From Elysia crispata (taxonomy: Eukaryota; Mollusca; Gastropoda; Plakobranchidae): a stretch of DNA of 64,000 bases. Below are positions 25,503 through 58,165 of the stretch, one piece after another. Where the stretch lies: positions 1,056,001 to 1,120,000 of the forward strand of contig JAWDGP010002185.1 of the NCBI GenBank assembly GCA_033675545.1, in the 5' to 3' direction. The notes beneath the pieces are model-generated. The model was given only the letters and a program-made list of their open reading frames with translations. It ran no database searches and was not told the DNA's origin. Within the stretch, counting starts at the first letter, position 1. Each line of letters starts with the position of its first letter. A program made the position numbers and the translations under genes.

Positions 25503-28500
25503 TAATGATAGTTATAATAGTAGTATTAATGCTGTGAAAATGGTAGTGTGCTGTGCAATAAATATTCTATCTTTATTTGTAAAATTACTATGTAAATTTC
25601 ACTGACCAAACAAACCCTTCTGTTAACTGTGGTAGGTAGAAACTCATTGGGGAGCTAGATAACAGAGAGTCTTCAGAGAAGAAACCCCCTTGTAGCAAGT
25701 GTTTCGGCCCTGAACTTCCGACACTCAAAGGGGGCCGAGCCACACCCAGGTAATGACTCTCAGATGTCTCCCTGTTATCTTTTTTTTTTTTGCACAGCGC
25801 AAAGAGCAAGAAGCTAATTTCTACATTTGGCACTTCTAGGCAATACTTTTGACTTAAGAGTCTTATTCATGAATACCTAGTATCTGAGATTGTAAATAAA
25901 TGACCCTATAAAAAAAGGGAAGAAAGGCAGCTCTTCCTGATTTTGACCAAATAAAAACAAGTATGGCCTATATGGACATATTATTTTGCAGAAAAGCCTT
26001 GCTTACAATAAATCAGCAATACTTGAGACAAAATCTTCTAGACTTATCTTATGTGAGAATGGTTTCTTTTCCCCAATCTGACACATTTTTACGGATATTC
26101 TAGATACCACTTTATTTATAAAAACAACTGGCAAAGTCTCTCACCTCATAAGTCCAAAAAGAAAAGCAAAAACACCACACTTGGTGGACAACTTGGTAAA
26201 TAAAAAGGATCCAACAAGGACGCGTGTGTGTCTGTAAATAGTGTGCAACAGGATCTAAAAAGAGACAGGCACGCAACTTTATAACTACGGGACTAAAAAT
26301 AGAAACAACACAAGAACAGATTTAACATATAAACGTTTCGCCTTTATTGTGGCTTCATCAGATTGTGTCTAGAAAAAAATGACTTTAATAAGTTACACAA
26401 AACATTGGGAGGAATGGGCTCAGACGGGACAAATGATTCTACACACAATTCGTTATCTTAAAAGGTACTTCACCCGTTAAAATGGCTTTAGTGCTTGAGT
26501 TCATGTCTAATTCAATATATGTCAATGTTTCTGTATAAGACCATTGGTTAGTAAATCACACAATCTATTTTTTTCTTTTTTTTTTGTTTTGTTACAAACG
26601 CCATCTAACATATGTAGTCCAAGCTCATTTGAAAGCAAAGAAATCTTAACTAATGTGACACAAGCTTCGACCAGTAAAGCCCAATATTCTACAAATATAA
26701 TGACTTTTTTTCACAATCCAGTAAACGATTTTATGTACAACTTGCTCAGCTCCAGCAGCTGTAAAATGTTGACTGCGCTTTTTTTTAAATTATTAAATGT
26801 AAAAAAGAAAATGGAAATAACATTTAATTTTTTAATTCCATCATAAAAAAAAAAAGTTGTGCCTGAATACAACTGAGCCTCAAAATGTTGCATCATCATT
26901 GAGAGTCAGGGAATTCAGAAATAGAACAGTTACTTTATTTTAATTATATTTATCTCGGCTGAAAGGAAACTTAACTCCTGTCTCATTGAAGCTGGTGTAA
27001 AACTTGGTTTCTTCCTTGCTCTGCTTTTTTTTTTGTTTTTTTTTTTTTAATAAAAGAAATTTCAGGTCTGCAACAAAGTGCGTTTATTTCAGTAATTTGG
27101 ATGGAAAAAAAAAGACTGAGCTAACAAATTATCACTCACCTATACACACCAGAAAGTAAGTCATAAAAAGCCCATAAGGTGATGACATGCAACATACATG
27201 ATTCACACCTGACACCTTCAAATCATGGGACAAGCTTGCCTCTCCCAGAGCTCTACATTGCTTTTTCAGTATAAATCAAACAAATTGGCAACTTCGAATA
27301 GACCTGAGTTTTTAAAAGTAAATTTTGTTGAAATTTTTTGCACTGTTTAACTAGTAAATATTCTGTACAGTAAATTAAACAAATATTTCAATTACTGTAA
27401 AATTTGCTAAAGACGAAAAATGATAAAAAATGGCTCATTAGTGACTGTTTTTAACTTTTAAATCTTTAAAACAAACTTTTGGATCCATTTAACCCAGCAG
27501 CGGAGTCATGAGTGATGCTCATCCACAAGTCTTCAAGCCCTTATTTTCTTTGTTTAGAAGACTGTATCTGGGGTAACAACCACACATTTATAACTTGCAC
27601 TAAAGAGAGGAATGTTACCTAGAAATACAACACCTGATTTTCTAGCAAATTCCTTGCAAACTCATCAAGCTCAATCACGGACATACTGACAGTCAGAACA
27701 AAGTAACTTGTAACCCACAAGCAACATCAATGCCAAAACCAAGCCTACAAACAATTAACAGACAATGAGATGTCTCTTGTTTACCCGAGGGGTAACTATT
27801 ATAGAATCATCAGACTAAAAACCTTTGACTGCACATGAAGAGGTTATTACCAACAACATCAAGAGAAAATATAAACTAAAGCCAGGAGGAAAAATGCGGT
27901 TTAGAATTGAGGACACTTACTGATTTGAAGTCTGAATTTCACAAAAAAATTTAAGGAAGCAAGTTCACCAAGAAACCAAAGATTTAGAAATCAACAAAAT
28001 TACAAAAGCAATATTTCAAAGTCACCAACTTTTGTAGATACATATATAAAATGTATAAAAATGAACCCCCAAAAACTGGAAACAGCTGGTTAACTGACCA
28101 CTGTTAATTTAATAATTCTTGGGATATGAAATGTAAAGATATAATACTGATGATGTTGACATTTTAGATGTTCCAGAGGCTTCATTTTCAATATCATTTT
28201 GTTGAAAAAAACATCATTTTGAAAGAAAATAGATTTTAGTATCATTCTCTCCTCCACCTCCTACCCCACTAAAAAGACATACCCCAAACCATACTATTCG
28301 CGGAATTGAAAAACAAGGCACTTTGTATGGGAGGGTCAAACATCTGTTTTCTCCCCCATCATGTTTCACAATTTTTTTCAGATAAAGTGTTATGCTTTAC
28401 ACATTTAAGTTAAATCTGTGCATAAAAAATAAAACAGAAAAGAAAGATAGTATTCCATGATTTTATTGAAATGTTTGATAAACATACAATTATAGATATA

Positions 28501-31481
28501 TGTATTACACTCATTTCATTCTATACTCAAACAACAGAAATAAGTTTACATGGTGATAGTTCCTGTTCTATTACTTTATAATTAAGAAATTATACATGTA
28601 TTCCATGGCAAAATAGGCCTCTAGTCTTATGCTTTTGGTACATGTTAAAGAAACGCTGGCACAAAAACACGAAAGGACTGCAGATGATAAGCCAAAAAAA
28701 AAAAAATAACTTCAAATAAAAATTTGATTGAGATACCCTGCAAAAAATTAAGAGAGTGTCAATATAAAACTTTAACCCTGCAGCACCTTTACGGCTTCCA
28801 TAGTGCAAAAAGCAGAGAGAAGTCTATATATATTTAATCCGTTATGCATCAAACTTGGGAAAGCATATAAAATAGAGATGATTTGCTGAAACAATAATAT
28901 TATATCCTTTAAAAATAAGCCATTTCAGAGAAGGCCTTAAAGGCTCTTATTCTTTGATATTGCTGCTTAGAGAAAAACTTAAATGAAAGGTAAATTAAGA
29001 AAGAAAAATAAAAAAAAATGTTTTTTTCTTTCCGTTTTTAACAAAATGTCATGTGGAAAAAATGTAAGAAAAAAAATGATGAGCAGTCTAAGCAAGCTTT
29101 TAAAACATACCTTGAAGTAAGCATTTCTAATCATATGCCCTTATGATGCTCTTAACCAAAAAAAAAAACCAATCATTTCTTCTCTCTCAAACTATGACAG
29201 ATACCGAAATTAAGTAATTTAACACCTAAATTAGCCAGTAGCAAAAGTAAATGTAAAACTGGCTCTGCATTTTTTGAAAACTATCACAACCCATTTATTT
29301 ACAAAGTTAAAAATATCTAGGTATTTCTATACAATTGAAAAAAAAAAGAACATTTACATAAAGGAAAGAAAAAAATGATAAATTTTATGAATAAATTATG
29401 TGTATGAAGCTATAGGCATAGTACTGGGAATAAGCCTAATCTCTATATTTTCTGTTTGAGCATCCAGAGTACATTGTACCAGAAATGTAGATGAATATGT
29501 ATCTGTGTACATGAACTGATAAAAAAAATCGTTTAAATTATGATGTTATGTATATCCCATCACAAGTAAAATAAAGTCTAATATTAAAAAAAGGAAAACA
29601 ATGTGGGCTTATTTTACATCACACTTTTCAATTAATAACATGAAGGGCTTTACAAAAACTCCCTAATAGGCCATTACTTATTAAGATAAGTTTCTAAACT
29701 CACAGGCGCAGCTATTTAAACAGAGTTTCACTTAACAACCATATACCTTCGGCAACTATACGCGGATAATTTCTCTTGATGAAACAGATTAAATAATAAT
29801 TTAAGGCTTTTTAAATTTATAATTATATCCTTTCAATACAATTCCATACTAATTTCTTTTCAAATAAAAAAAATTGCTAAACATACAAATGTATTTGTGT
29901 AGATAAAAGATGAACAACATCAAACATAACAACAAATATGAGAAGTTTTAGATAGAAAGATAAATATGACAATCACTAGTTTAATGGAAAAAAATAAAGC
30001 ATATCAGTTTTTAAAAAATTCCAAATACTAGTTTAATGAACAGAAAAATTAGGCAATGAAAAAATGTTTTATCTCCATTTTTTACTTTATTAATTAAAAT
30101 TAAAGTAAAGGAAAAACAACTGTGTCGTCAGCGATTCATTATTGGTCATATTGAAATGCTCTTCTGCATCTCTTTCAAGATGATCAATCCTGATATTGAT
30201 TCATGGAAAACCTTACAGATGAACAATATCATACTTAAAGTCGCTAAAGCTTTATATTCATGTTTGTCTCAACAAGATGAATATTTATTTCTTGATATTG
30301 ATAAAATCAAGCTAAAAATTTGATGATAACAATTTTCCTGCTTTTTGAACATTGCAGTTGTAAGCAAAAAAAGATGTTAAGCTTGTTACGTCTGGATAAA
30401 TGGCATCAATAACTTTTGGCAGTGGCTCTTTTACTCAGAATGAATGTTTTAAACATACCTTCCTCGATGTACATAAAGTAAATCAACATGTTAAGCCTTG
30501 CAATTAAAGACTATCAATGACCACAACTGTATAAAATGTCATTTTAAATTTAAGGGTGTAAAATCAACAAACCAGTGCATAGAAGTGTACGCTACACAGG
30601 GGTATCATATACAACAGACAAATAACCGTGAAAATTGGACAATTAATGCTCCTATCAAGTTACAACAGAAAAGTGACCAATGTAATTGGACCTTACTGCT
30701 GCTCTCTAACTAGCATCATATGGATATGAAAATATGAAGCATATAAATTCTAAACATTGCAGTGACAGCATTGATTTTGTTGAACAGCTTTTTGGTTGAA
30801 CAATATTAATTCAATGCCATAGCTAAAAACTGCTGAAACAAATTGTAGCCCTCTCTAAGGCAGACAAAGACAAAACTTTTACATAATTCCTCATTAGTCT
30901 AAAATGTGTAAATAACACCATATTTTTACCAATAATTCAAGATTCAACCTAAAAACATATTCTAATAACAGCACACACTACCTAAGTCTAAAATTCATTT
31001 ATAACAAAAACTCAATATTTTAAATGATGAATGATTACCTATTTTCCTTGAAATAATGATTACTCCCTAGGAAATTGTATTGTCATTGTTATGAAATTAT
31101 GTGTATTTATTTATTTCCTTCAATGTTTAAATGGGCAATCTGTCTATCTCAATTGAAGAAGTGTCTTCAACTGTCATCTTTGAGAAAATATTTAACATTA
31201 GTGAAAAAAGTAAACTACACTACCTTAACATAATGGGAAAAAATGTCTATCCAGCTTAATGAACTGAGAAGTAAACTATTTTCAGAAACGTTTTTGTTTC
31301 ACTATCCTTTGTGGAGTAGAAAAAAAACACACAGATCACATGGCCTATCAAAGTATTCTCCACTAGCACATAGTAGTGTCTATTTGAGTTGCACTGCCAA
31401 ACAATCATTCTGTCTACTTTGTGAAGGCCTAAACAAGACAATCAAGAGGCCAGCTGGTCAACCAACATTGAGAGCAGTAGC
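25503..31481. other. AT-rich region; right part likely NDRG 3' UTR
   Basis: No exon, transposon or long repeat was recognised. On the minus strand, AATAAA occurs at 31106-31115 (about 370 nt past the NDRG stop) and again at 28462-28467 as CAATAAAATC. The NDRG transcript may therefore have a short or a 3-kb 3' UTR. A hammerhead-like motif lies at 26335-26361. Confidence 0.45.
26335..26361 (-). ncRNA. Hammerhead-ribozyme-like core
   Basis: The minus strand reads CTGATGA, then AGCC-loop-GGC, then GAAAC: the two conserved core strands of a hammerhead ribozyme separated by a short hairpin able to form stem II. Stems I and III and a clear cleavage site were not resolved. Such cores are known from Penelope-like elements and retrozymes; no associated ORF is seen here. 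Confidence 0.3.
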
Positions 31482-47323
<15,842 letters not shown>

Positions 47324-50300
47324 CTGGCAAGGTAGAGAAAAAGAAACAACAAAAACACTTCTTTAAATCGTTATTATATCATGTATAGGATCACAGGTAC
47401 AAAATATTTGGCCAGTTCGTAGTACAACTTACTCATGCAGCTGGTGCCAGAGGAGAATACTATCTGTTTTAGGCACATTCATTTATCTTTGTGAATATAC
47501 ATTTTCTTTGTTGTCTCTAATAATTATCGAACTTTTGAGTGTTTTATGAAAGATTTGATGTAAACAAATGATTAAGTCACTTGAACGCGATCTTCAAAAC
47601 ATAAAAATCGATAGTTTTAAGTGCCCATCTTTAGCTCGGCGACATGCAATACAAAAGTCAAATGTATTGACAGATTAAAACTTTTTTAACATTCAGCCAA
47701 CGAAACGGAGAAGCCGGTTAAGAGAGAGAAAAACTCAAAGTACCAAAAAACACAACAATAACAACAAAGGAAACGAATTAATTACAATACCATAGCGGTG
47801 AAGGTACATGGAAAAAAAAGGCTGGATGACTCTCTTCATCCTTGTACGTATGAAACAAACATCATAACACACTGAAACCTTTTGTATTTTTTGCTTTTTC
47901 ATTGCTTCTTGACTATTAGAATGTTAGAATGTGAAGTCTTTGGTAGTTACTGTTTTCATGGTGGCTTGCTTGTTAGAAATTAGTATACAAGACAGCGGTG
48001 TTCATTACACAAATTTGCTTCATTTCCAGGGTCCCCGTAGGAGACTCTGAGAAAGAGCAAGCGACTGTTGACGAATTTGAATTACTGCTTCATTTCAAGG
48101 GGCCTGAATATGGCAATAAGGCTTTCTAAAAACATAACATATCATTTCCAGGATCATGTTTCTTGAAACGGAAAACCATTTTTGAAACTTGACCTCAGTC
48201 ATAAATGACATCGATCGAGTCAACAAAATGTGACTCTCGCAGGGTCACAAGTCCGTCAAGATTAATAATTGTTAAGGGAGTGAGGAAACGAAACCAGAAA
48301 GGAAACCCGAAGTTTGGCCATCAGCCAATTTACGATTATTTTTTATTATGCCAGACATTAATGAATTGCAACGATGATAAGGACACAGAGTAACGAGTAA
48401 TCGGCTACTTCGAAAAAAACATCAATGTAATCAGAGTGTACACCCTATCCCTTTCTTCACTAAATGCAATCATGCCCATTTTCACATCGATGAATTTTGC
48501 AGGTGTGCTCCATAAAATCTAACAGGAATAGCGAAATGTTTTGAGGAAAAGCAGCGTTAGCGTAATGGACAAAGTAACCGTGCGCAATTTGAAATTGTTC
48601 AGCAGCCCCTAAGTTTTTCTCACAGTCTATCAATGGAACAAACACACACTATGAGATGCTAGAAACAATACAATTCCGCTTTCGAGGCCATCCAGTCATT
48701 AATTTATATAGCCCAACTGTTGCAAGGCAGCAGAAATCACGAATGTTTGCACACACGACGACGCGAAATAACAAACCAGCGTCGAACTAGAAGAGCTGCA
48801 TAAATCGTTGGACTTCTTGTAGATATTGGACAACTCTTTTTTTTCCCTTATCTGTTTTTTTTTTTTTAAACATATGCTCGTACCGGTCTTTGCCAGCAGA
48901 GTCCGACCCATCACTTTCAATTGATATTGATTCAAATTAATGTAGTGTTTAAATTAAACGTTTGCAACATAGAAAAAAACAGACAATATATAGCAGGTTT
49001 TCTGTGTCAATCTAAAAGGACCAGTCATATTTGAAACAATTACAGCTTATTCTTAAATTAGTAGTTGATCATATCTCCGAAATTTTATCATAATAAAACT
49101 TGGTCGCTCTTTGCCGTTATTTATGAATCTTGAGAACTCGGAAAAAATCTTCCTCTTTGCACCTGTGAGTGTCGTCTGGCCACTCTGTTATATGTCGCGT
49201 CCGTATCCTACATTGTTGGCTTTCTTCTTCTCAGTCTTTAACGCAAATCTTTGTGATTAACGTTACTTCATCTCTCAGGCAGTACTCGATGATAAGATCT
49301 GTCTCAGAGACCAATAAGACGTCTTGTTCGTCGTGTGTCAAGATTTTTTTAAACTGATGTTTCTCTCAGGCTGTGAGAATCTTCATCTTGTGACGCTTAT
49401 GATAAGGCACATCATTAGCAGAACTTTGCCACAGATGGTCTTCCGAGATAGCTAAACAACCATTCTGTTTACACGTACTGTCTTCTTAATATTTGTATAG
49501 CTGGTGTGTTTGTGCTGAATAATCAAATTCAGATGCTTTCCTCGCACTAGTTCGTCACCGTTTTCTTAGTCCAAGTTCTCAACTTCTTGATTTTCCAGTA
49601 TTACCCGTTAAGATACGTTGAGAGATAGATTTTGTGTGTTGCCACTGCTGTGCTCAGTGCAATGATTGTCTCGTGCGGAGCGTCTTGATTGTTCGGAAGG
49701 CCTGAATATTGATTGTTTCCTTACAACCTTGTCTCTTCTTCCTGGTCTTTACATATTATGAAGTGTCATACAGAGGGAAAAATTGTTCTTTTTCTCTGTC
49801 TGTCGCACTCATTTTTCTGTACTTTTCTCATCTGTAGCTCTAAAATGTAGCTGTACAGGCCTAGTTGGAACCTTTTTCTTGGACCGGAACTTGCTCTAGA
49901 TTCAAGACTAGTGCAACCAACACATTCGAAGAATGTCGTCTGCATTGGCTTGGGGTGAGTGCATGGATCTCATTTCGTTGTTTTGGTCCAGCCTGTTGTG
50001 CATATGTATTTTTCTCTGATGCATCTCTCTAAGCTTTTTTTTTATTTGATCCCTCGGTATCTTACGATGATCTAAGCGTTGAAGATCGATTGGTTGATGG
50101 GTGGCACTAGCGTCAGCTGTCTGTACATAAAATAGCAGGGTGAATGTATTATGTGGCTCATTTCCGGGGTTTGGTACGAAACTAGGAGTAAATCCTCCGA
50201 AATACTGTTCAGGGTGTTTTGCATTATCCTAGGTAATCCAGTCACTGGCATTCCTACCTCGTTAGGATATATAGTTACGCCGGATATAAGGTGCTAAAAA

Positions 50301-52479
50301 GTAGAGCCAGTCATCTGCCCTGTTCGCTACTTAACCGAAAAGATACGAATCGTTTGACAATTCGATTCGACCGATGAAAATTGTCTTGGGGGGAAACATA
50401 TTAATGTGTTTATCCTCAAAGAACAATAGACACCGGTAATAAAATCGGGTATCATAAATAGGTAAGCACGAGTTCCGTACGTCTGTTTCAAACTACTGTG
50501 ACAGCTTTGGCTCCCGTCAAAATAGTAGTCGATGGCGCATCAGGTGAGTACCCGACATCAAAACCAAAACTAAAGACATAAAAATTGAACAGAAAGTCTG
50601 TTATCAAAGCAAGATGTCGAGCTATGGCGTCTTAAGCTTCGTATTCGTAGTCTAAGCGCCTTTCTTGTTGGGATTCGATGCTATTCACAAATCTAGTTCA
50701 AGTAAACATTAACTGTTTTCGGATGTAGAGTCGTGTAGAATGAAACATACCACTTATTTCAGGAAGTATCTGGTCTTATAGGTTGTTAACGTCGCTTGGG
50801 GAGACTGAATTAAAATTCAAAACATTTGACAGTATTCTTCGTTTTTTAAAAAACGTCGCTAGACTCAAAACCTGTAAGCAGTTTTCATACTTCAAAATAG
50901 AGAGTCAGTTTGGCATTAAAAAAATATTACAAAAACTTGCCTCAGACCTTTCTCACATTTTCTTTCGTATGAAATAAGGGACATAAACAAAACTATTCAT
51001 ACAAAGTATTGAACTCAACAAATACGAGAAAGATGTACAACACTGAATGAGGAAATAAGGAAACTTTCTCATAAAGTTAGATATTATCAACCCTTCTACC
51101 AAAATATAATTGATATTTACTTTTACTTTATTACTGGACTGAAGAGTTTGAAATGCAGTCACGAAAACACCCGTGCAAAGAGTTGAAAAAGAAAAAAAGA
51201 TCAATGTACGATACATCCCACATTCACAACATTTTAATTATTTTTAACATCTATGCAGACTGCAAGAATTCTTTTGTGCAGTCAGTCTATATATGTTACG
51301 TTAAACACTTCATAATGCTCATCTTTACCATATAGCTCTAACTTACAGATATATCGATAAGGGATTCCTAATTTTTTAAGGTAGTTACCAATCAAGATTA
51401 ATAAAAAATTTTGTTCTAAGTTTGACACGTCTCCTGAGAGATTATTGATGTAATTAAGAAGACTTTAAAGATTTGAAACGTTGATCGCAGTTGAAAAAAA
51501 AAAGAAATTATAGAAAACGTAAAGATAAAATACAATCTCAAGTTTTGCGCCATTTAAGTCTGTGTTGTTATTGTTGCTGTTATCAAAGATCTTTTCCCCT
51601 TTTTTTGGTTTGCTCTTGTTCTTCACCTCCGTCAAATAACACTTAGTTTGTCGTGCTGGCAGTGTCACGCTCCCACAAGTTTCTATAACTTACATAAACT
51701 CGAAGTTTCTCGAAAATCAAACTTCTGGATCCAACACATTTTTGCCCTGGTAGAATATGTCCCTACTTGCATATTAATGAATCGTTAAATGCTATCACCA
51801 AAGCATTTGCAAGTCGCATGAAACATGTTGTAGTGGGTTGGGATAGCATTGGTTTTTACTTGTTTATGTGCATAAAATAGGTACGCTTGAGCGTCTCAAT
51901 AGTTTTGTTGTTCTGTTACATAATTCAGTTCATTAACTGAGACGAAAACTAAAGTAAACTGCAACCTACTACAATATGACTTAAGGGTGTGGTACAGATA
52001 CTAGCCATGCTTTGCGTGGTTGCTTTGCTACTGTACGCAAGTCCGAGATGATGAGAAATCCATATTTTGATGGATATGTCCTAAGATGACTGGGCGTCAG
52101 AGAAAGAAAATGTGACAAGCAAGAAGAAAAACATTGTTGTTGCAACCCGCATAAAAATATTCGCACCGCTAATTCAATGTAAATTAGAAACACATATAAC
52201 CAAAAAAGTTAAAATATCTGCATGAGATATTTTGCTTGGCGAGAAAGGTGGTATTACAAGGTATGTTTCAGCACCTGGTGTTTTCAAAATGTCCCCGTAA
52301 ATAAGAGACTATAAAAAGTCCATCTATTGTTTCTGGTTTTGTCATTTTAAACAAACGATTTTTTAAAATAGTTATTGCATAAGTTGTACATATGCTCTCA
52401 TTAATATCCATCTATTACAGGTTTAAGTGATCAATATTATTTTGTCTCCAAGAGGTTATCTGTGAGAATTTCAAGTTAC
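47324..52479. other. Region right of the NDRG exons, no supported gene
   Basis: This should hold or lead to the 5' part of NDRG, but no exon with the expected family motifs was found. A possible 31-nt exon at 47433-47463 fits by phase only. Two ATG-plus-donor contexts on the plus strand (near 49934 and 50533) have no recognisable continuation. Otherwise it is unique AT-rich sequence. Confidence 0.4.
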
Positions 52480-52621
<142 letters not shown>

Positions 52622-53301
52622 TTTAGGCCTATCTACCCATCTTTCCAGCACAAAGATTTAACTTCTTCCAGCTTTACCATTTTTTTTTATGAAGCTATAA
52701 TATAATGCGATTTTTTTTTTTTTTTTTTTTTACCTCGGATCCCTCACAAGTTTATTTTTATGGTTACGTTTCGTTTTACAGACTTGCTGAAGGGAGGCTG
52801 CCCTTATACAAAGAGGAGACGAATGCAAAATTATCGGACTGGCCGAACAAAAAAACACATATTTTTCATATTATAATTGCATTACGTAGTTTAGCATGTT
52901 CCGGTTCGTCTGGACTATAAAAAAATATATATATTTTCTGCCTTCTCTCGGGTCAGGATAATTGTTGCTTTAGGGCGATTTGGATCTTCCCAATCATAGT
53001 TGCAAGTCACTCAGAGAGGCTTAGTAAATACCTTCGTCATGAACATCTCTTGTTAGGAAGCGTAGTGACGTATTGGTATAAGCTATGTTCTCTTCGAGAG
53101 GCAAGGCGATGGGTGCTGAAGCATCTAAAAATCGATGGTTCTAATCCCACAACGGCAAGCATTTTTCGGTCATTTTCACTTTAAAACTTTATCCTAACCA
53201 TTGCTGAGCACAACCTAAAACTCTGGCTCTTATAATTCTTGGTTATAATTTACACAGAGGTCTGCCTTCGCTAAGCCTAGCAGTTGTAGTAGTAGGCCTA
53301 A

Positions 53302-53527
<226 letters not shown>

Positions 53528-54818
53528 CGGGAATGAGACAAAATTTAATGAGTAAAGATTTAATTCATCAGCTTTCTAATTATTAGGTTCTGACCAATGC
53601 CTTTAGTCTAAGCAAGTGATTTGGTTTGAAAAAGAATGGCACAAAATAGAAAACAGTTGATATAAAGATGATACAAGGAAGATCACTTTAATAAAACGTT
53701 AACCCTGAAGATAAATTTGACGTCTTCATTTTCAAAGTAGGTTCTAAGTACATGTATTATAATGAGGATAAAGGATCATGAAAGGTCTTACATAAGAGGA
53801 TAAATTTAGATGACTAGATGTTTCATGATGAATACTAGTCAGAATTACAAACATTAATTTTGATGACGAGTTAGATATTAGCCTCACTTTATCGAGACTG
53901 GCCTTTAGTTAAACCAATGGATCTCTTGTGATCTTCCCTGATACTTAGTCATTCATGGACATGACCCAAATCCAAAGCACACAAAGGCAAAATCACAGAG
54001 CTTAGTAAATTTTTACTGAATACAAAATAACCTGTTTGTTTTTAAAACAGTTAGAGGTACCGCAATTCTGAACACCAAGTAAAATAGCGGGCGCAGGCCA
54101 CTATATATTTTTATCTATATAGGAAGCGACGGAGATATTGATCGATCTTGTCCTCCTTTATGGTTTTACAACTGGATATAGTGAGTAGAAGAGATCTACG
54201 ATGTCGTAAGACATATGGATAGTACAATAGCTTTTTGAAATAGTTCCATTTTCTCGAAAAGTCCATTGATAGGACATGTCCTCAGAATTTGCTTTGAATG
54301 TCTGGGAAGAGAATCACTGGTTTACTGCTGTTTAAAGAATCGCAAATCTTCACGAACCGGTCCGATTTTGGAATTTATAGAAGAATAAATCGCCTCGGTC
54401 CTATAAATAAGGGGGTGTGCCATTGCTAAAAGTGACGATGCTTACCTACCTACAGCTAAGGAACTAATGTTTGGCGACATTTTATTTTGTGCCCTAAAAC
54501 ATTGCCTGCCAATTATGTGAGGAGAAAGGAATTCACGTAACTCTTATAATTGAAGTGTCAGCATATATACCTCCACCGTTACGGATAGTATGAACGGTTG
54601 CACTCAGTACAGCTACCGTTCCAAACAAAAACTGCCTATTGGCCGGTCCTGATTTTAAGAAAAAAAAATCAACATAGAAACGAAATCATGGATTTTTTTT
54701 TCCTTTTCGCCCTAACATAATCAGAAACCATAATGACCTTTAACCATTTGCTTCTTCAGACGGCATGCAACACGTAAAAATAATACTTCATTTTTATACG
54801 TAAAGCAAAGGAACAAGG

Positions 54819-54820
<2 letters not shown>
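53528..54820. other. Unique noncoding sequence
   Basis: I see no coding exon, RNA gene or repeat in this stretch on either strand. Confidence 0.5.

Positions 54821-58080
<3,260 letters not shown>

Positions 58081-58161
<81 letters not shown>
58081..58161. repeat. (GA)n microsatellite
   Basis: About 40 GA units, preceded by a T-rich (TTTG)n stretch at 58032-58050. Confidence 0.97.

Positions 58162-58165
<4 letters not shown>

Noticed and set aside
48460-48645. Minus-strand frame considered as the missing NDRG 5' exon
   Set aside because: It lacks any NDRG motif and has no fitting splice sites or phase.
49925-50550. Two plus-strand ATG-plus-donor contexts that could be first exons (near 49934 and 50533)
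   Set aside because: No downstream plus-strand exon with a recognisable product was found, so they are likely chance.
53080-53160. GGTTCTAATCCC resembling a pol III B box
   Set aside because: No convincing A box at the right distance.
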